A DNA stretch of 64,000 nucleotides from Isoperla grammatica (taxonomy: Eukaryota > Arthropoda > Insecta > Plecoptera > Perlodidae), in NCBI GenBank assembly GCA_945910005.1, contig OX246746.1, positions 29,451,298 through 29,515,297 of the forward strand, given 5' to 3'. The notes under the pieces were generated by a model. The model saw nothing but the letters and a program-made list of their open reading frames with translations, was not told the DNA's origin and made no database searches. Within the stretch, counting starts at the first letter, position 1; each line of letters begins with the position of its first letter. Both the position numbers and the translations under genes were made by a program. Below, piece after piece: positions 1 through 10,920 of the stretch.

Positions 1-61
1 AAAAAACGGGTGTGAGTACACAAAACTAAACACATTTTCACCTGTCGATGATGACTACAGC

Positions 62-1479
62 CAGGGGCGGACTGGCATGGTACGGAACTACAGAAACCCG
101 TATGGGGCCCCTCCACCAACCAACCCCCTGAAAATATCTTACGCTATAAAGATAATGAAACAATAGTAAGAGCATAATATGTATATCATGTCGGTGAAAA
201 GGGCTATATACACCATCTAGATGTGCTACTGAGATTTCTGCTTTCCTCCTCAGAGCTTACTTTTGTATAGTTGAGTTTGAAATATAAAACATGCCAGTGC
301 AGTGCTGGTAAAGTTCTTTCTTTAATTTAATTTTTAAAATGGTGTTCACAGTCCAACATGTTGTTCTACATACTTATCGTCGTTTACCTTTTTTTTTAAA
401 CGAGTTTATATGTGTTTTAAACAAATTATAGGAAACAATATAGTTTGAAATATCCAACTGCCACTTTTGGGAAAGTTCTTTCTTGAATTTAATTTTTAAC
501 AGTGGTGTTCACAGTTCAACATGTTGTTCCACATACCTAACATCATTTATCGATTTTTACACGTGTATATGTGCAATCTGAAAAAATTAATAGGAAACAA
601 CAACCTTCAAAATTTCTGCTCGCTAGCTTGCAACTTGAGAGTGACTTTGGTGGTTTGCGAGTAAATTTGGTTATATCTGAGAGTACCATTTTGCCCATTT
701 ATAACAGAATAGGCTCAGTAGAAATGAAATACGGTAAAGGAGTTTTCAAGTAATATTTCACTACAAAACCACTTTCCATAAAATAGCTGACTGACAAATC
801 GGGCTGATCGCATGTCTGTAAGCGTTCAAAATTTAAAAAAGTGAATTTTGTGGTAAAAATATATCCATCGGCGTCTACTGAAATCCGATCCAGCGCAGCA
901 CTAGCCATTACTTCTCAAATGACATGATCAAACTCCTATCCTAGATCTATGACGTAAGGAATTATCAATCCAATACTGACATTAGTTTCATTGTTTTTTC
1001 TGATAAGATTTTGCCTCAAAACGCATTTTAGGCCACTAAGCATCATGCAGGGGGGGAAATTGTTTCGCCTTCGGCGACGTTGCCTCCGGCGGCAGGGGCT
1101 TCGCCCCCGACCCCAGCTACATACCGCTTCCTCGTTGCGATTACAAATTATATGAAGCGAGTGGACAACAAGTAGTCGATATTTGTAGAGGGTTGGGAAA
1201 CAATATATTTTGAAATAAACAACTGCCAGTGTTAGGAAAGTTTCTTCTTCAATTTCGTGTTTTGAAGTGGTGTTCACAGTTCAACACGTTGTTCCAGATA
1301 AATATCATCATAATCGATTTTTAAACGTGTTTATATGCATTCTAAAGAAAATAATAGGCTGAAAAATGTTTGCCTCCGGCGGCTGGGGCCTCGCCCCAGA
1401 CTCCTTACAACTTCGCCAAGTCCCGGGGCCCCTAAGATCCTTTTCCGTACGGGGCCCTTACCCCCCTAGTCCGCCTCTG
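62..1479. mobile_element. hAT-like non-autonomous transposon
   Basis: The two ends are inverted copies (CAGGGGCGGACT on the left, CAGAGGCGGACT reading in from the right), and a perfect 8-bp duplication ACTACAGC flanks them at 54-61 and 1480-1487. Inverted ends plus an 8-bp target duplication are the hallmark of the hAT superfamily. The interior carries three diverged copies of a block of roughly 100 bp, starting near 310, 472 and 1234, that share 'GGTGTTCACAGT' and 'AACATGTTGTTC'-like words. No transposase reading frame is visible, so it is non-autonomous. GC-rich stretches near 1060-1120 and 1370-1400 contain short self-complementary words. Confidence 0.85.
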
Positions 1480-2117
1480 ACTACAGCTAACTAAAGTATT
1501 TGTTTATTCCTTTTGGAACTTGACACCAAGCGGAAGCAGGATTCTACAGTATAAGCTATCACTGCATTGTACTGGTTTTACCAGACCTAGGGTGGGTATA
1601 ATTTACCAACTTAGGCTGCCAGGGCACATTAGACTGGGGCCAAAGGTATTTTATTTTAGCAGAAAGAATACATAAAACTTTCACTAGTCTTTTGCAGATC
1701 AGATTCAGTTTTGCCATTATCATTTAGTATCAGCAGTAGCATGTGGCACACGTGAAATTTTACACGAATTCAATAATAAGTAATTTGTTTATTTTGGATC
1801 ATGTTGTTAAATTGGTTCATGAAACATTTTTAGAATAGTATTCAAAAAGTTCTTCATTTTGTTGGCTGCATTCCCAGCAACCATTTCTGTGGTGGGCACG
1901 TGTTTTCAAAACTTGTCCCCTGTGAAAACAAAACCAAGAACAATGGTTCAGCTTCAGAGTACCGTAGTCAATGCAATGATGCTAATATTTATTGAATTAG
2001 AATTTGGTTTCTTCTAGAGCCATATTATGTAACTTACTTTTAACCTGGAATAACAATAATTTAACTTTCGTCGTGGGTTTTAAGAGTAGCAATAATAAGC
2101 ATTTGTTTTTATTTTAG

Positions 2118-2228
2118 TTCTTTGAAACAAGGATGTACCGCAAACATTTACTGCACATTGAGTGATGATGCTCAGAATCTCATCGTGAAGAGCATGTTTA
2201 ATGAGCACAACCACCCATTGAACTCCAG
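2118..2228 (+). CDS. FLYWCH/FAR1-like zinc finger exon
   Basis: The acceptor is TTTTAG at 2112-2117 and the donor is GTAGGT at 2229. The exon begins with one base of a split codon and ends with two. It encodes a compact Cys-x5-Cys...His-x-His finger of the kind placed N-terminal to MULE transposase domains. Confidence 0.7.
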
Positions 2229-5200
2229 GTAGGTCATAGTGTAATGTATGATTAACCAGTACAGACATCTCTCTACATAGTATGACACGTTCTGCTGCTA
2301 ATTTTATATCACATAAATAGACCATTTCTATCTTGTTCTTCTATCCACATAGTTTGTAGGTCCTGCAGCGCGATTCTGAATGGGTGATGACAAGTTTATC
2401 ACCGGTTTTGGCCGTTACTGAAGGTGAATGCAAGGCGGTGATTGGCTTATCGCCTTCTTTTAGTAACAACCAAAACCGGTGATAAACTTGTTGTCGCCCA
2501 TTGAGAATTGCCCTGCTGGTTTGCTACTCTCCTATTTGGTGCAGTTGTCAATTCATTTTATTTAATTATTTACTTATTTATTTATAAAGAATATGTAATT
2601 AATAAATAATCTTATCTCTACTGGTACTAGGTGACTAGAAAATACTAGCCATTAAGCCCATTATCCAATAGTGCAGGCATAGTGATGGGAATTTTCATGA
2701 AAACTTTTTTGGTTGAAAATTTTCACGAAAATTTTCGTGAAAATTTTCAAACTGTTGAAAATTTAAAAAAAAAAAAAAAAAATGCAATCAATTGTTTGAT
2801 TAGATGTAAGTTGTTTGTGTATCACGAAACTAGGCGTAACATGTAACAACATGTGTAACATTCAAAACAAATTGTTGCTTTCTCATACGCAAGGTTAAAA
2901 AAACGTTACAACCCTAACGGTGCCCGAAATAAAACATGAGCCCACTGATTATAAGGTTTTTATTTTGTAAAACAGTACGGTGTAGTTTGTATAAGCGGTA
3001 ACCACTAGCAAGTGGTTGAAGGCAAGGCCAGGTACACGCACATACCTATCTATTAACAGGTTGGCCTAAAAAGAATAAATTAAGTTTACAAAATACAACT
3101 TAATAACTATGTTTAACACAAGTTCTTGAACATAGACAAATCTTCAGAAAATGTGTATACCTCCCGGCGATCAACTGCTATTGGCCCAATACCTATACCT
3201 TTTATTTCCTTAAAACTTACTGTTGATGTTTCTGCATTGAAAGGGAAAAGTAACGAATTAACAGGCCCTGGTCGTTTTTTCATGGATTTTACTACACAAT
3301 CATCCATTGTTATTAAACTTTCTACTAAGCAAATGAAGTGTTTGATAGTTTTTTTTTGTTGCCATCTTTACAACCACATAATTGACTTAAACCTATTTGA
3401 ATGTTCTATGCTTACAAAATATAAACAAAACCAAATATTGAAAATTTTCGATGAAAATTTTCAAGCCACGTTGAAAATTTCCGGAAAATTTTCAGTGAAC
3501 TGAAAATTTTCAATGTTCCATCACTATGCAGGCATATGAAACAATTATCAAAAGTTACTTTGGTAAAATCATTAACATGCATTTTCAAACTATTTCAAAC
3601 TACTTTAAACAAAACAAATGGAAATAATATAAGATGTAATACAGTACACCCTATCCTATAGCCTATCAGAAAATGACATTGAAGTTAGAAATGTGTGTAG
3701 CTCCTGTATTAAGTACCCTTCATAATTCTTCTTTACAATTGAATTTTTCAAAATCAAACATACTTCTGTAGGCCTATAACAAAATCTAAATTATACATAT
3801 TCTATTTTTGCTTTCAGGAAATCGCTCCGACTGTTTCAGTTAAGAAAAATAAAGTTTGCCACTGAACCTGTATGTAAAAGCAGTGTGAAAAAAAACACCA
3901 AGAAGCTGACGGCCCAGGAATTGAAGACCGGTGTCTACTACAAGATGGCAGATGATTTCCAACTCTGTGTGATGATACTCGAGCAGCATGGATGCCAGGT
4001 AGAAGTCCTCACTTATGACAATAATGAATTTAAAGGAATTTATTTCCAGGACAGCGTGATGAAAGATGATTACGACTCATTTCCCGAAATCCTGTTTATC
4101 GACGGCACCTATAAGCTGGCCGACTTATGCACTTCATTGTATTTGTTCGTAGTTGTTGATTCGACAGGTAACTTTGAGATCATTGCAGTAGCAATCCTGT
4201 ATACGGAAGACAGAGACTCTGTCGACTGGCTTGTCAATACATTTAAAGATAAAAACCCAAAGTGGACGAAAACTTGCGTTATCATGACCGATACGAATCC
4301 GACGGAGAGAGAAGTTTTAAGAAAGACCTTTTGTAATGCTCGGCTATTAATCTGCCAGTTTCATGTAATGCAAGAATTTAAAAAAAATATAACTGGGTCA
4401 GCATTGAATGTAACAGAGGAAGAAGAAATGCAAGCAAAGGAGTATCTGCAAAATATTATGCACTGTAAATGTCTGGATGATTACGACGAACTATATGACA
4501 GTATGAAGAACACGCTGCCAGTGCAGATAATCAAGTACTATGACGATAATTGGCATTCAATTCGACAAGAATGGGTCCTTGGTCTCTTGGAAGAAACTGG
4601 AGATTTCCTGAGTTCGACGAGCAACCGTGTTGCATCTGTAAATAGGCGATTAAGAAGTAAACTTGTTCTACACAGATTTTTGAAACAGTTTGTTGACGAG
4701 TTCTTTGTTGATTTACAAAAAAAAAGAATAGAACGAGACCAGAATATGATCAACTTGTTGCACGAGGTACCTGATGAGACATGTTCAGACTTGGACGTTC
4801 AAAAATATATGGACCTACTTACCCCGTACGCTTTTAAATATTTTAAAAAGCAGTATCTTTTAATAGAAAAAGAAGTTAGTGATACTGATACTCATTGCAC
4901 TATTGCTGGAGGCACTTACTTCTTAAATACCTCTTCTTCCGAGAAAGTTGTTGTGACTCCCAAGTCATGCGAGTGCTCATTTTTCAATTGTATCGGCCTA
5001 CCATGTAGACACGTGCTCTTTTTGCGCCACCGTCTCAAGATGGATTTGTTTGATGCCGAACTCTGTCTAAAACGATGGACTAAGAAGTTTTCTATGAGAC
5101 CTCGTAGGGGTTCGCAGCCTTCTGTAACTAATGTTGTTACAGAAGAGATTACAACTCCCATCCAGGAAGTGCAAGAGAATGGTGTCTTTACTTGGAGCAG

Positions 5201-5840
5201 TATTCCTAAACCTTCGGCTACACTCTCGGCTAAGGAGAAGGAATCTATCATGCTGTTGCATACCAATAAACTGTCTGCTCTCGCATCGAACCTTTGCGAT
5301 GAACACTACAATGAATGTTTACTTCATGTTAAAGAATTGGTCAAGTTTTGCGAAAACTTAGATGAAGTGGATTCGAGTGAACTATTGAAAGATTCGGCAA
5401 CTCTGTGTGAGGAAAAATTGTCTCAAAATACTACTTATATTACTAAATGCGAAATGTCAGAAACGTCTCCACGATCAGAAATGTGCCCGTCGGTGAAGAA
5501 CTCGAGCCATGTACCGATGTCCCCGACACAAGACCCATTGGTCATCTACTCGGGAAGTGCTTTAGAAACATTTACCGAGAGTCGTACTCGAAAGAGATCT
5601 GGCGATTTGAACAGTGCATTGCAGAACCAATGTGGCCTCCCTGGAAGGAAGAAAGCTGCCAGTGGACTCATAACCGTTCCTTTGGTGAGCCCGAATCCGA
5701 CTGAATGTGCCACTGTGTCCGTGTTTTGTACCCCTTGGATGTCGCACGGAGTCTTCGAGAACGAGTCTGCTGATGGGAACGCGGGGGATATAGAACATGC
5801 AATGCAGGTAGGCGCAAACATGTACAATCATGATCACTGA
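2118..5840 (+). CDS. MULE-transposase-derived SWIM zinc finger protein (ZSWIM1/3-like), 5' end missing
   Basis: Two exons are visible, 2118-2228 and 3818-5840, joined in frame (AG|G = Arg). Exon 2118-2228 encodes a FLYWCH/FAR1-type zinc finger: Cys-x5-Cys followed by 'EHNHPLN' with the His-x-His pair. The long exon encodes a MULE transposase fold: 'FIDGTYKL' and 'VIMTDTNPTE' hold the first two Asp residues, followed by 'ICQFHVMQEF'. Further on is a SWIM finger with Cys-x-Cys-x9-Cys-x-His in 'CECSFFNC..PCRH'. The tail is Ser/Thr-rich and probably disordered. The position that normally holds the third acidic residue reads 'TSNRVASVN', with Ala where related MULE proteins usually have Glu. With no stop in 2 kb, this suggests a domesticated gene rather than a decaying transposon. 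The first coding exon was not found; a full-length ZSWIM-type protein would need one upstream of 2118. Family placement is confident; the exact orthologue is not. Confidence 0.75.
2365..2515. mobile_element. Palindromic MITE inside the transposase-derived gene's intron
   Basis: The left arm from 2365 and the right arm ending at 2515 are near-perfect inverted copies, sharing the word 'AAGTTTATCACCGGTTTTGG'. Only a short loop near 2425-2455 separates them. The ~150-bp fold-back structure is typical of a miniature inverted-repeat element. No clear target duplication is seen. Confidence 0.65.
2680..3526. mobile_element. hAT-like non-autonomous transposon
   Basis: Inverted ends TAGTGATGGGA and TAGTGATGGAA are flanked by a perfect 8-bp duplication TGCAGGCA at 2672-2679 and 3527-3534. 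Both subterminal regions repeat the self-complementary word GAAAATTTTC many times. A reading frame at 3126-3503 shows no recognisable domain. The element lies in the intron between the zinc finger exon and the transposase core exon. Confidence 0.85.
3818..5840 (+). CDS. MULE transposase core, SWIM finger and C-terminal tail exon
   Basis: The acceptor is CTTTCAG ending at 3817, and the frame is open to TGA at 5838-5840. Numbered from the valine codon at 3885, the motifs fall at about residue 73 (first Asp), 136 (second Asp), 245-253 (TSNRVASVN) and 362-376 (SWIM Cys-x-Cys...Cys-x-His). Starting the protein at 3885 would remove the in-frame sequence back to 3818, so a splice acceptor is the better reading of the 5' end. 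Confidence 0.75.
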
Positions 5841-7123
5841 TCGGGGACTCGACATTGAAGAGTAATTGCTCAATGCATGATTCACGAACTGTCCTTCTTG
5901 GCATGCTATTATACACATTGTCTCTGGACAAGAAGTCGTTGGTTATTATTTGGGACAAGATTTCTGCTTTTAACAAAGCACCCATAATCTAAATGAAATG
6001 AGAATGGAACTTTTGGTTAGACCAATATACAACCATTGCTATTTTTTAATAGATTGATCCTTCAAAAGAAGAATATTATACTTTTCATTGCTGTCACCAT
6101 GCTTGATTTTAAGCTACAGCTGTTTGTTATGCCCAAATAGGTGAGCTCAGTTGCTGAGTGGCCATTATAGTTAGGATTACATGAGTCGTAACTTTAGTAG
6201 TCCCTTAATTATCCACTGACCAGACCTGTACAGTTACACTCTAATAATGGAGAAACTAACAATATACTGTATAGACTCTATATCCACCGGTGAAAATGTG
6301 TTTTGTAGCGGCAGATGAAAAAAGTGTGTACAACAAAAACTATCACAGATCTAGGTTCTTAGTTTTTTCCAATCTTTTTAATATAAATGGAGGAATGCCA
6401 CAATTTGACTTTACAACGCAATATTGAAAGTAATACATAAAAAAAAATGTTTTTGAACATTTGATAAGGCATTTTCTTTTAGTTCCACTCTTGATTTTAT
6501 TTTTATATATAAAGGCCTACTAAACTAATTTAATTTACCAACTAAACCGAAATTTAAGTAGGTTTCATACTGTTATTTATTTACAAAAGGATTATAGATT
6601 ATTCATTCACTAAATTTATAATTCCTCAATTACTTTGTAGGTGTACTACATGCTTACATTCATGAAAAGTGGTTCTTAGTGGATGCACAGTCGTACAATA
6701 ATGATCTTGATTCGTTCAGGGCCCGTCGACCATACAATGGTCAGACTTTCACATTTCTACTAACAGTACACACACACATATGTACAGTACTTTTTTTCTG
6801 AACAGAACAAAAGCTGTAACAAAAACGTTTACCATACTCTTCAAAACAGCGACCACACTCACCCACCCGAACTTACCAGTATATTTTTCTAATGTTTTTA
6901 GCATAGTCGGTAGAAACATGTAAATCTGACCATTGCATGGGTGACAGGTGTTGTGCCGGCCAAATCAAAATGTCTGACTTACAAGTCACAATATTCTATT
7001 GTTTAATAAAGTAATGTATTCAAGTCAAATGACAACCCATTTCTCTTGCAAACAATAGAAAATACTTAGGTAAGCTCAAGTAGTGACACATTTTGTAATG
7101 AAATCATTTCTTTCATTTTCATA
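5841..7123. other. Intergenic or 3' UTR sequence without recognisable genes
   Basis: AT-rich sequence after the stop codon at 5840. No coding exon or transposon end could be supported. Candidate AATAAA poly(A) signals exist (for example near 7003), but none can be assigned. Confidence 0.4.
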
Positions 7124-7251
7124 CTAAGGTGAATGTCGTCTCCAAGAACTCTGTGTCTCCACCTCAGTAGATGACTGGAAGTGAGATGGATTGCCTTCCA
7201 TAGACTCGCAACCGTTGTACGTCCCATCCGAGTATTCAAACTGTGAAGAAT
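7124..7251 (-). CDS. Possible terminal coding exon of an unidentified - strand gene
   Basis: On the - strand an acceptor (TATTCCAG) is followed at 7251 by two bases of a split codon and 41 codons ending in TAG at 7124. The peptide is rich in Ser, Gln, Glu and Thr ('SSQFEYSDGTYNG' ... 'STEVETQSSWRRHSP'), the composition of a disordered protein tail. No domain is recognised. It could belong to the same - strand transcription unit as the CPEB-like exons upstream, but it does not resemble a CPEB C-terminus. It could also be chance. Confidence 0.3.
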
Positions 7252-8796
7252 CTGGAATACGAATCGACTGACAATAAGCGATGACATCGATAGATCTATG
7301 TTACCAAAGATTACCTCAAGTGCTTTTTTTTTAAATCTAAAGTTTACTTAATTGTAAACCACAAAGTAATTTCTATTTTATCATAGGGCCTACCAGTACC
7401 TCATGTTTTCCTATGGCTTATATAAAAGTATGATACTTAAAATAACGTCTCGAGGGTGATTGTAACTATATAGAACTAACTAGGCTAAGTAATTTTTTTG
7501 CAACCTGTTTTAGCATGGCTTAATTGCCAAAATTATCTCCTTTATCTGCATTGTACCAACCAACATGTAAGATACTTTACAAATGTCTGCACGTTTGCAT
7601 AACTGTATCTACACTTTAATGCAGGCAAAATAAGACTGACTTTTCAATATTTATGTAAGAAAAAATTTTAAGAAATTAAACTAAATATAGTTCCAAAAAC
7701 TTATATTCCATTTATTTATAACCCGGTGATTCCTAATTAAAATAAGACGAGACAATGAATCCAATGGTCAATCCTCTTCACGTAAAATTACAGATCGCTA
7801 TGCACAAGTTGTATGTGGCAGGCATTTGAACTACTACATCCTACGGTTTATGCTTGGTCAATTTGCATCTCTCAGAATATTTCCGCCTACATTCTTCTCA
7901 GCTATACTCGAGGGATATGCGGGTAGTGATTTTTGAACTCGGGTCGGGTAATGTACAAAAACAAAAAATTAATACCAATTTATCGATTAGACGAAATAAG
8001 TACACCTACGTTACATAAAATGTAGTGGTTTACGAATCCACAAATTTTGAATCCGAATCTACAGTTACATATTTTGGTAGTTACTATATGCTACCTTTTG
8101 AGGAACTATACATTGTTTTCAAGCCCCCGATTAGAACGACCAATATACAAATAAAAATTTCCTCCTTGGACGAAATTTCTGACGAAATAAGTTACCATGT
8201 GGCCAGCCTCTGAGATCGTTTGAAAGAATCAATGGAATAAATACTGTACAATGCATTTAATTCATAAGTTGACAATTCTTTCAGGGGGGGGGGGGGGTTA
8301 GATGGTACACTCGCCCCCCTGCCCCCCTGTTCCGACGCCTCTGCCTGCACCGTAAATCTGCACAGCAAGAAAGTGCAGGTCAAAAAAAAAAACCTACAAA
8401 GAGACATTAAATTAAAAGATTTGATTTTGAATTTGAAGTGCAAATCTGACACCTATCAAAGGTCGTCTGAGGAACAGTGAGGCCACCCATCGTCCAATTT
8501 CCGCTTTGTACCCCAAAAAACGTTGCATTCCTAATGTCAAGTACAAGTCCATCATGTCCGCTCTAACTGAACATGATGAGAATTGTTGTCAGTTGTCACA
8601 CACCCCAGTGTAAATTTCAGTTTCAGTTGTTTATTCATCCTTTGATTTCTATACAGGGTACAAATATGGATTTTGCCAGGTGGTGACTAAATATAGACTA
8701 ACTAAAACTGTGATATATGTTTTAAACTACATTACATACATACATTACATATATTACATACTACTATAGTCGTCTTCATCTGCATAACGAACTACC
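7252..8796. other. Unassigned sequence with a G-tract and a hAT-like end fragment
   Basis: No gene is visible. A G-run at about 8284-8297 is followed by C-rich words ending near 8345 in CCGACGCCTCTG, which read from the - strand resembles a hAT terminus (CAGAGGCGTCGG). A matching opposite end was not found. Confidence 0.3.
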
Positions 8797-8807
8797 AGTA
8801 GTAGTAG

Positions 8808-8858
<51 letters not shown>
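8797..8858. repeat. (AGT)n/(ACT)n microsatellite
   Basis: A short AGT run switches to a long ACT run, so the tract is self-complementary around its switch point near 8809. Confidence 0.9.
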
Positions 8859-10459
8859 AACTAGCCATATCTGCATTCAAACCACAATGAAAATGTTGGA
8901 CCTAGTTTGTCTGACTACGAATATGTGGACCTTGCTTGCAAGTGCATATTCAAAGGAAATGAGTTACTAATTAAAAATAAGTACTTTACATTTTTTAAAT
9001 AGATTTGGATGAGATTGACACCTCAATGAATCATTCATTTATGATTGATGGGTATGGGTTTATTTTTATACAAATTTTGTATAAAAAACCATAATGTGGT
9101 GTTATTTGCCTGTAAAAAGTAACCACACGCTCCAAGCGGACAAAACGAGAAGCGCTAAGGTGAGGTCGTTGTCAAGATTCGCGGCGCGCTAGGAATGTTA
9201 CACATCTTCACTTACCATGTTCTAGCTGTTATTGTATTGATTTTTATGGTTTAACTTATATGACAATTGTTAGTTGGCATATCAATTATTGTTGTAAAGA
9301 TGGTTTCAAAATAATATAGGTAATAGTTAACTTTTATGACAATTCACGCATCGGAGATGGACAGCTCTAGAAAATTGTTTTGTTATCTCAGACTCAATTG
9401 GCAAAAAACTAATGATCGGATGTGTTCGAGAGTTCTACAAACATGCGTAGCAGCCTTTGTAGACAATTACAAAATAAACTTTCTAGATAGAAAGTGCACT
9501 GAACGCAAATTCGTAGCATGCACTAAAATGCAAGGTGCGAATTTTCACGGCCGAACCGCACGCCGAGACTACATATCCAATGTTATATTTGTAAAACAAA
9601 TCGTTATTTATGGATGTTTATTGTATATGAATGGCTCACGGGTCTTCTACATTGGTACAGGCTTTCATATACATATATATCAACAGTACTGGCTGCTTAG
9701 ATTTTAATATAAATAATAAAAACTGGTGTTACGCATATAGTAGACTCTATGTTAAGCTGCCTCCACCGACCTCATCGTAGCTGCCATCACTCACTTCTCG
9801 CGGCGACAGTAACGCTATCTCTTGACAATTTTATAGGCGTATATGTTCTTATTTATTTTTTCATTTTCCAGCAATTACATGCAAACAAGTAAAATTGCTG
9901 TGAAAACACAAAAAAAAAATTATTATTTTGCCAATTGTACTGAATGAAAATAAAGTTTCAATTTACACTTAACGAGCCCTCAAGCAAAATTTTATTTTAT
10001 TGTTTTATTGCACGCACAGAGGCTAGACCGAATATTATATTAATTCAATACAGTCAAGGTCACATTACAAGCATCACATACTGGTTGGGGTTCACTTTTT
10101 AGAAGATAGCTCTGAGTACAATAGGCGTGACTGATTCGGATGCGAGTTAAAACAACTTCCTCGCGGCGACATGAGTGCCGGGAGGATTGCCATGGAGTTA
10201 CAGTTTTTTATTTTGTTGTTTTGTATGTTCTGCCACTCGTCATGCCATAGCTTCTTTCTTTAAGAAAAATCAAAAAAGACCATCAACATTTTACGAAATA
10301 CTTGTTTATTTCTTAAAACTAATAACTGCATGTACACATACACTATTGTTAATAGTATTCGTACATGTACAGTTGAATAACTAAAATAATATAAATCTTC
10401 AATAACAGTACTGAAAGATGTACATTATGAAAAATCAGAATAATAATTGCACTTCTTTA
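8859..10459. other. Unassigned sequence
   Basis: No supported gene. A 123-codon frame at 9336-9707 has no recognisable domain and no splice context. A possible poly(A) signal AATAAA lies near 9949. Confidence 0.35.
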
Positions 10460-10650
10460 TAGATAAGTGTATACTATTGCGCTAAATACACAACTGTTTT
10501 ATAAATACTATTATGCTGAATATATATGACTGTTTCATAAATACTATTGTGCTGAATACACCACTGTTTTATAAATACTATTGTGCTGAATACACCACTG
10601 TTTTATACATAATATTGTGCTAAATACGCGACCGTTTTATAAATACTATT
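10460..10650 (+). repeat. 34-bp tandem array (about 5 copies)
   Basis: The word ATAAATACTA recurs at 10501, 10537, 10571 and 10639, with a degenerate copy near 10605. Spacing is 34 bp, with one 36-bp step. The array directly abuts the 36-bp array that follows. Confidence 0.8.
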
Positions 10651-10920
10651 GCGTAGTGACATATCTACAAGGGTTTGCCCAGTCCAAGTGACATATCTAC
10701 AAGGGTTTGTGCAGTCCTTAGTGATATATCTACAAGGGCTCGTGCAGTCCGTAGCGACATATCTACCAGGGCTCGTGCAGTCCGTAGTGACATATCTATT
10801 AGGGGTTCGTGCAGTCTGTAGTGACATATCTACAAGGGTTTGTGCAGTCCGTAGTGATATATCTACAAGGGCTAGTGCAGTCTATAATGACATATCTACA
10901 AGGGCTCGTGTAGTCTGTAG
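10651..10920 (+). repeat. 36-bp tandem array (about 7-8 copies)
   Basis: Repeats of GTGACATATCTACAAGGG with a variable 'TCGTGCAGTCC' half, spaced 32 to 37 bp and mostly 36 bp. The last copy runs straight into the first 72-bp unit near 10921. The 72-bp unit is twice this length, although the sequences do not obviously match. Confidence 0.75.

Noticed and set aside
3126..3503. 125-codon frame inside the hAT element at 2680-3526
   Set aside because: No transposase or other domain recognised. It ends in the element's own subterminal repeats.
8281..8345. Complete hAT element around the G-tract
   Set aside because: Only one hAT-like end could be found, with no opposite end or target duplication.
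9336..9707. 123-codon + strand frame
   Set aside because: No domain, no splice or promoter context, and composition like the surrounding AT-rich sequence.
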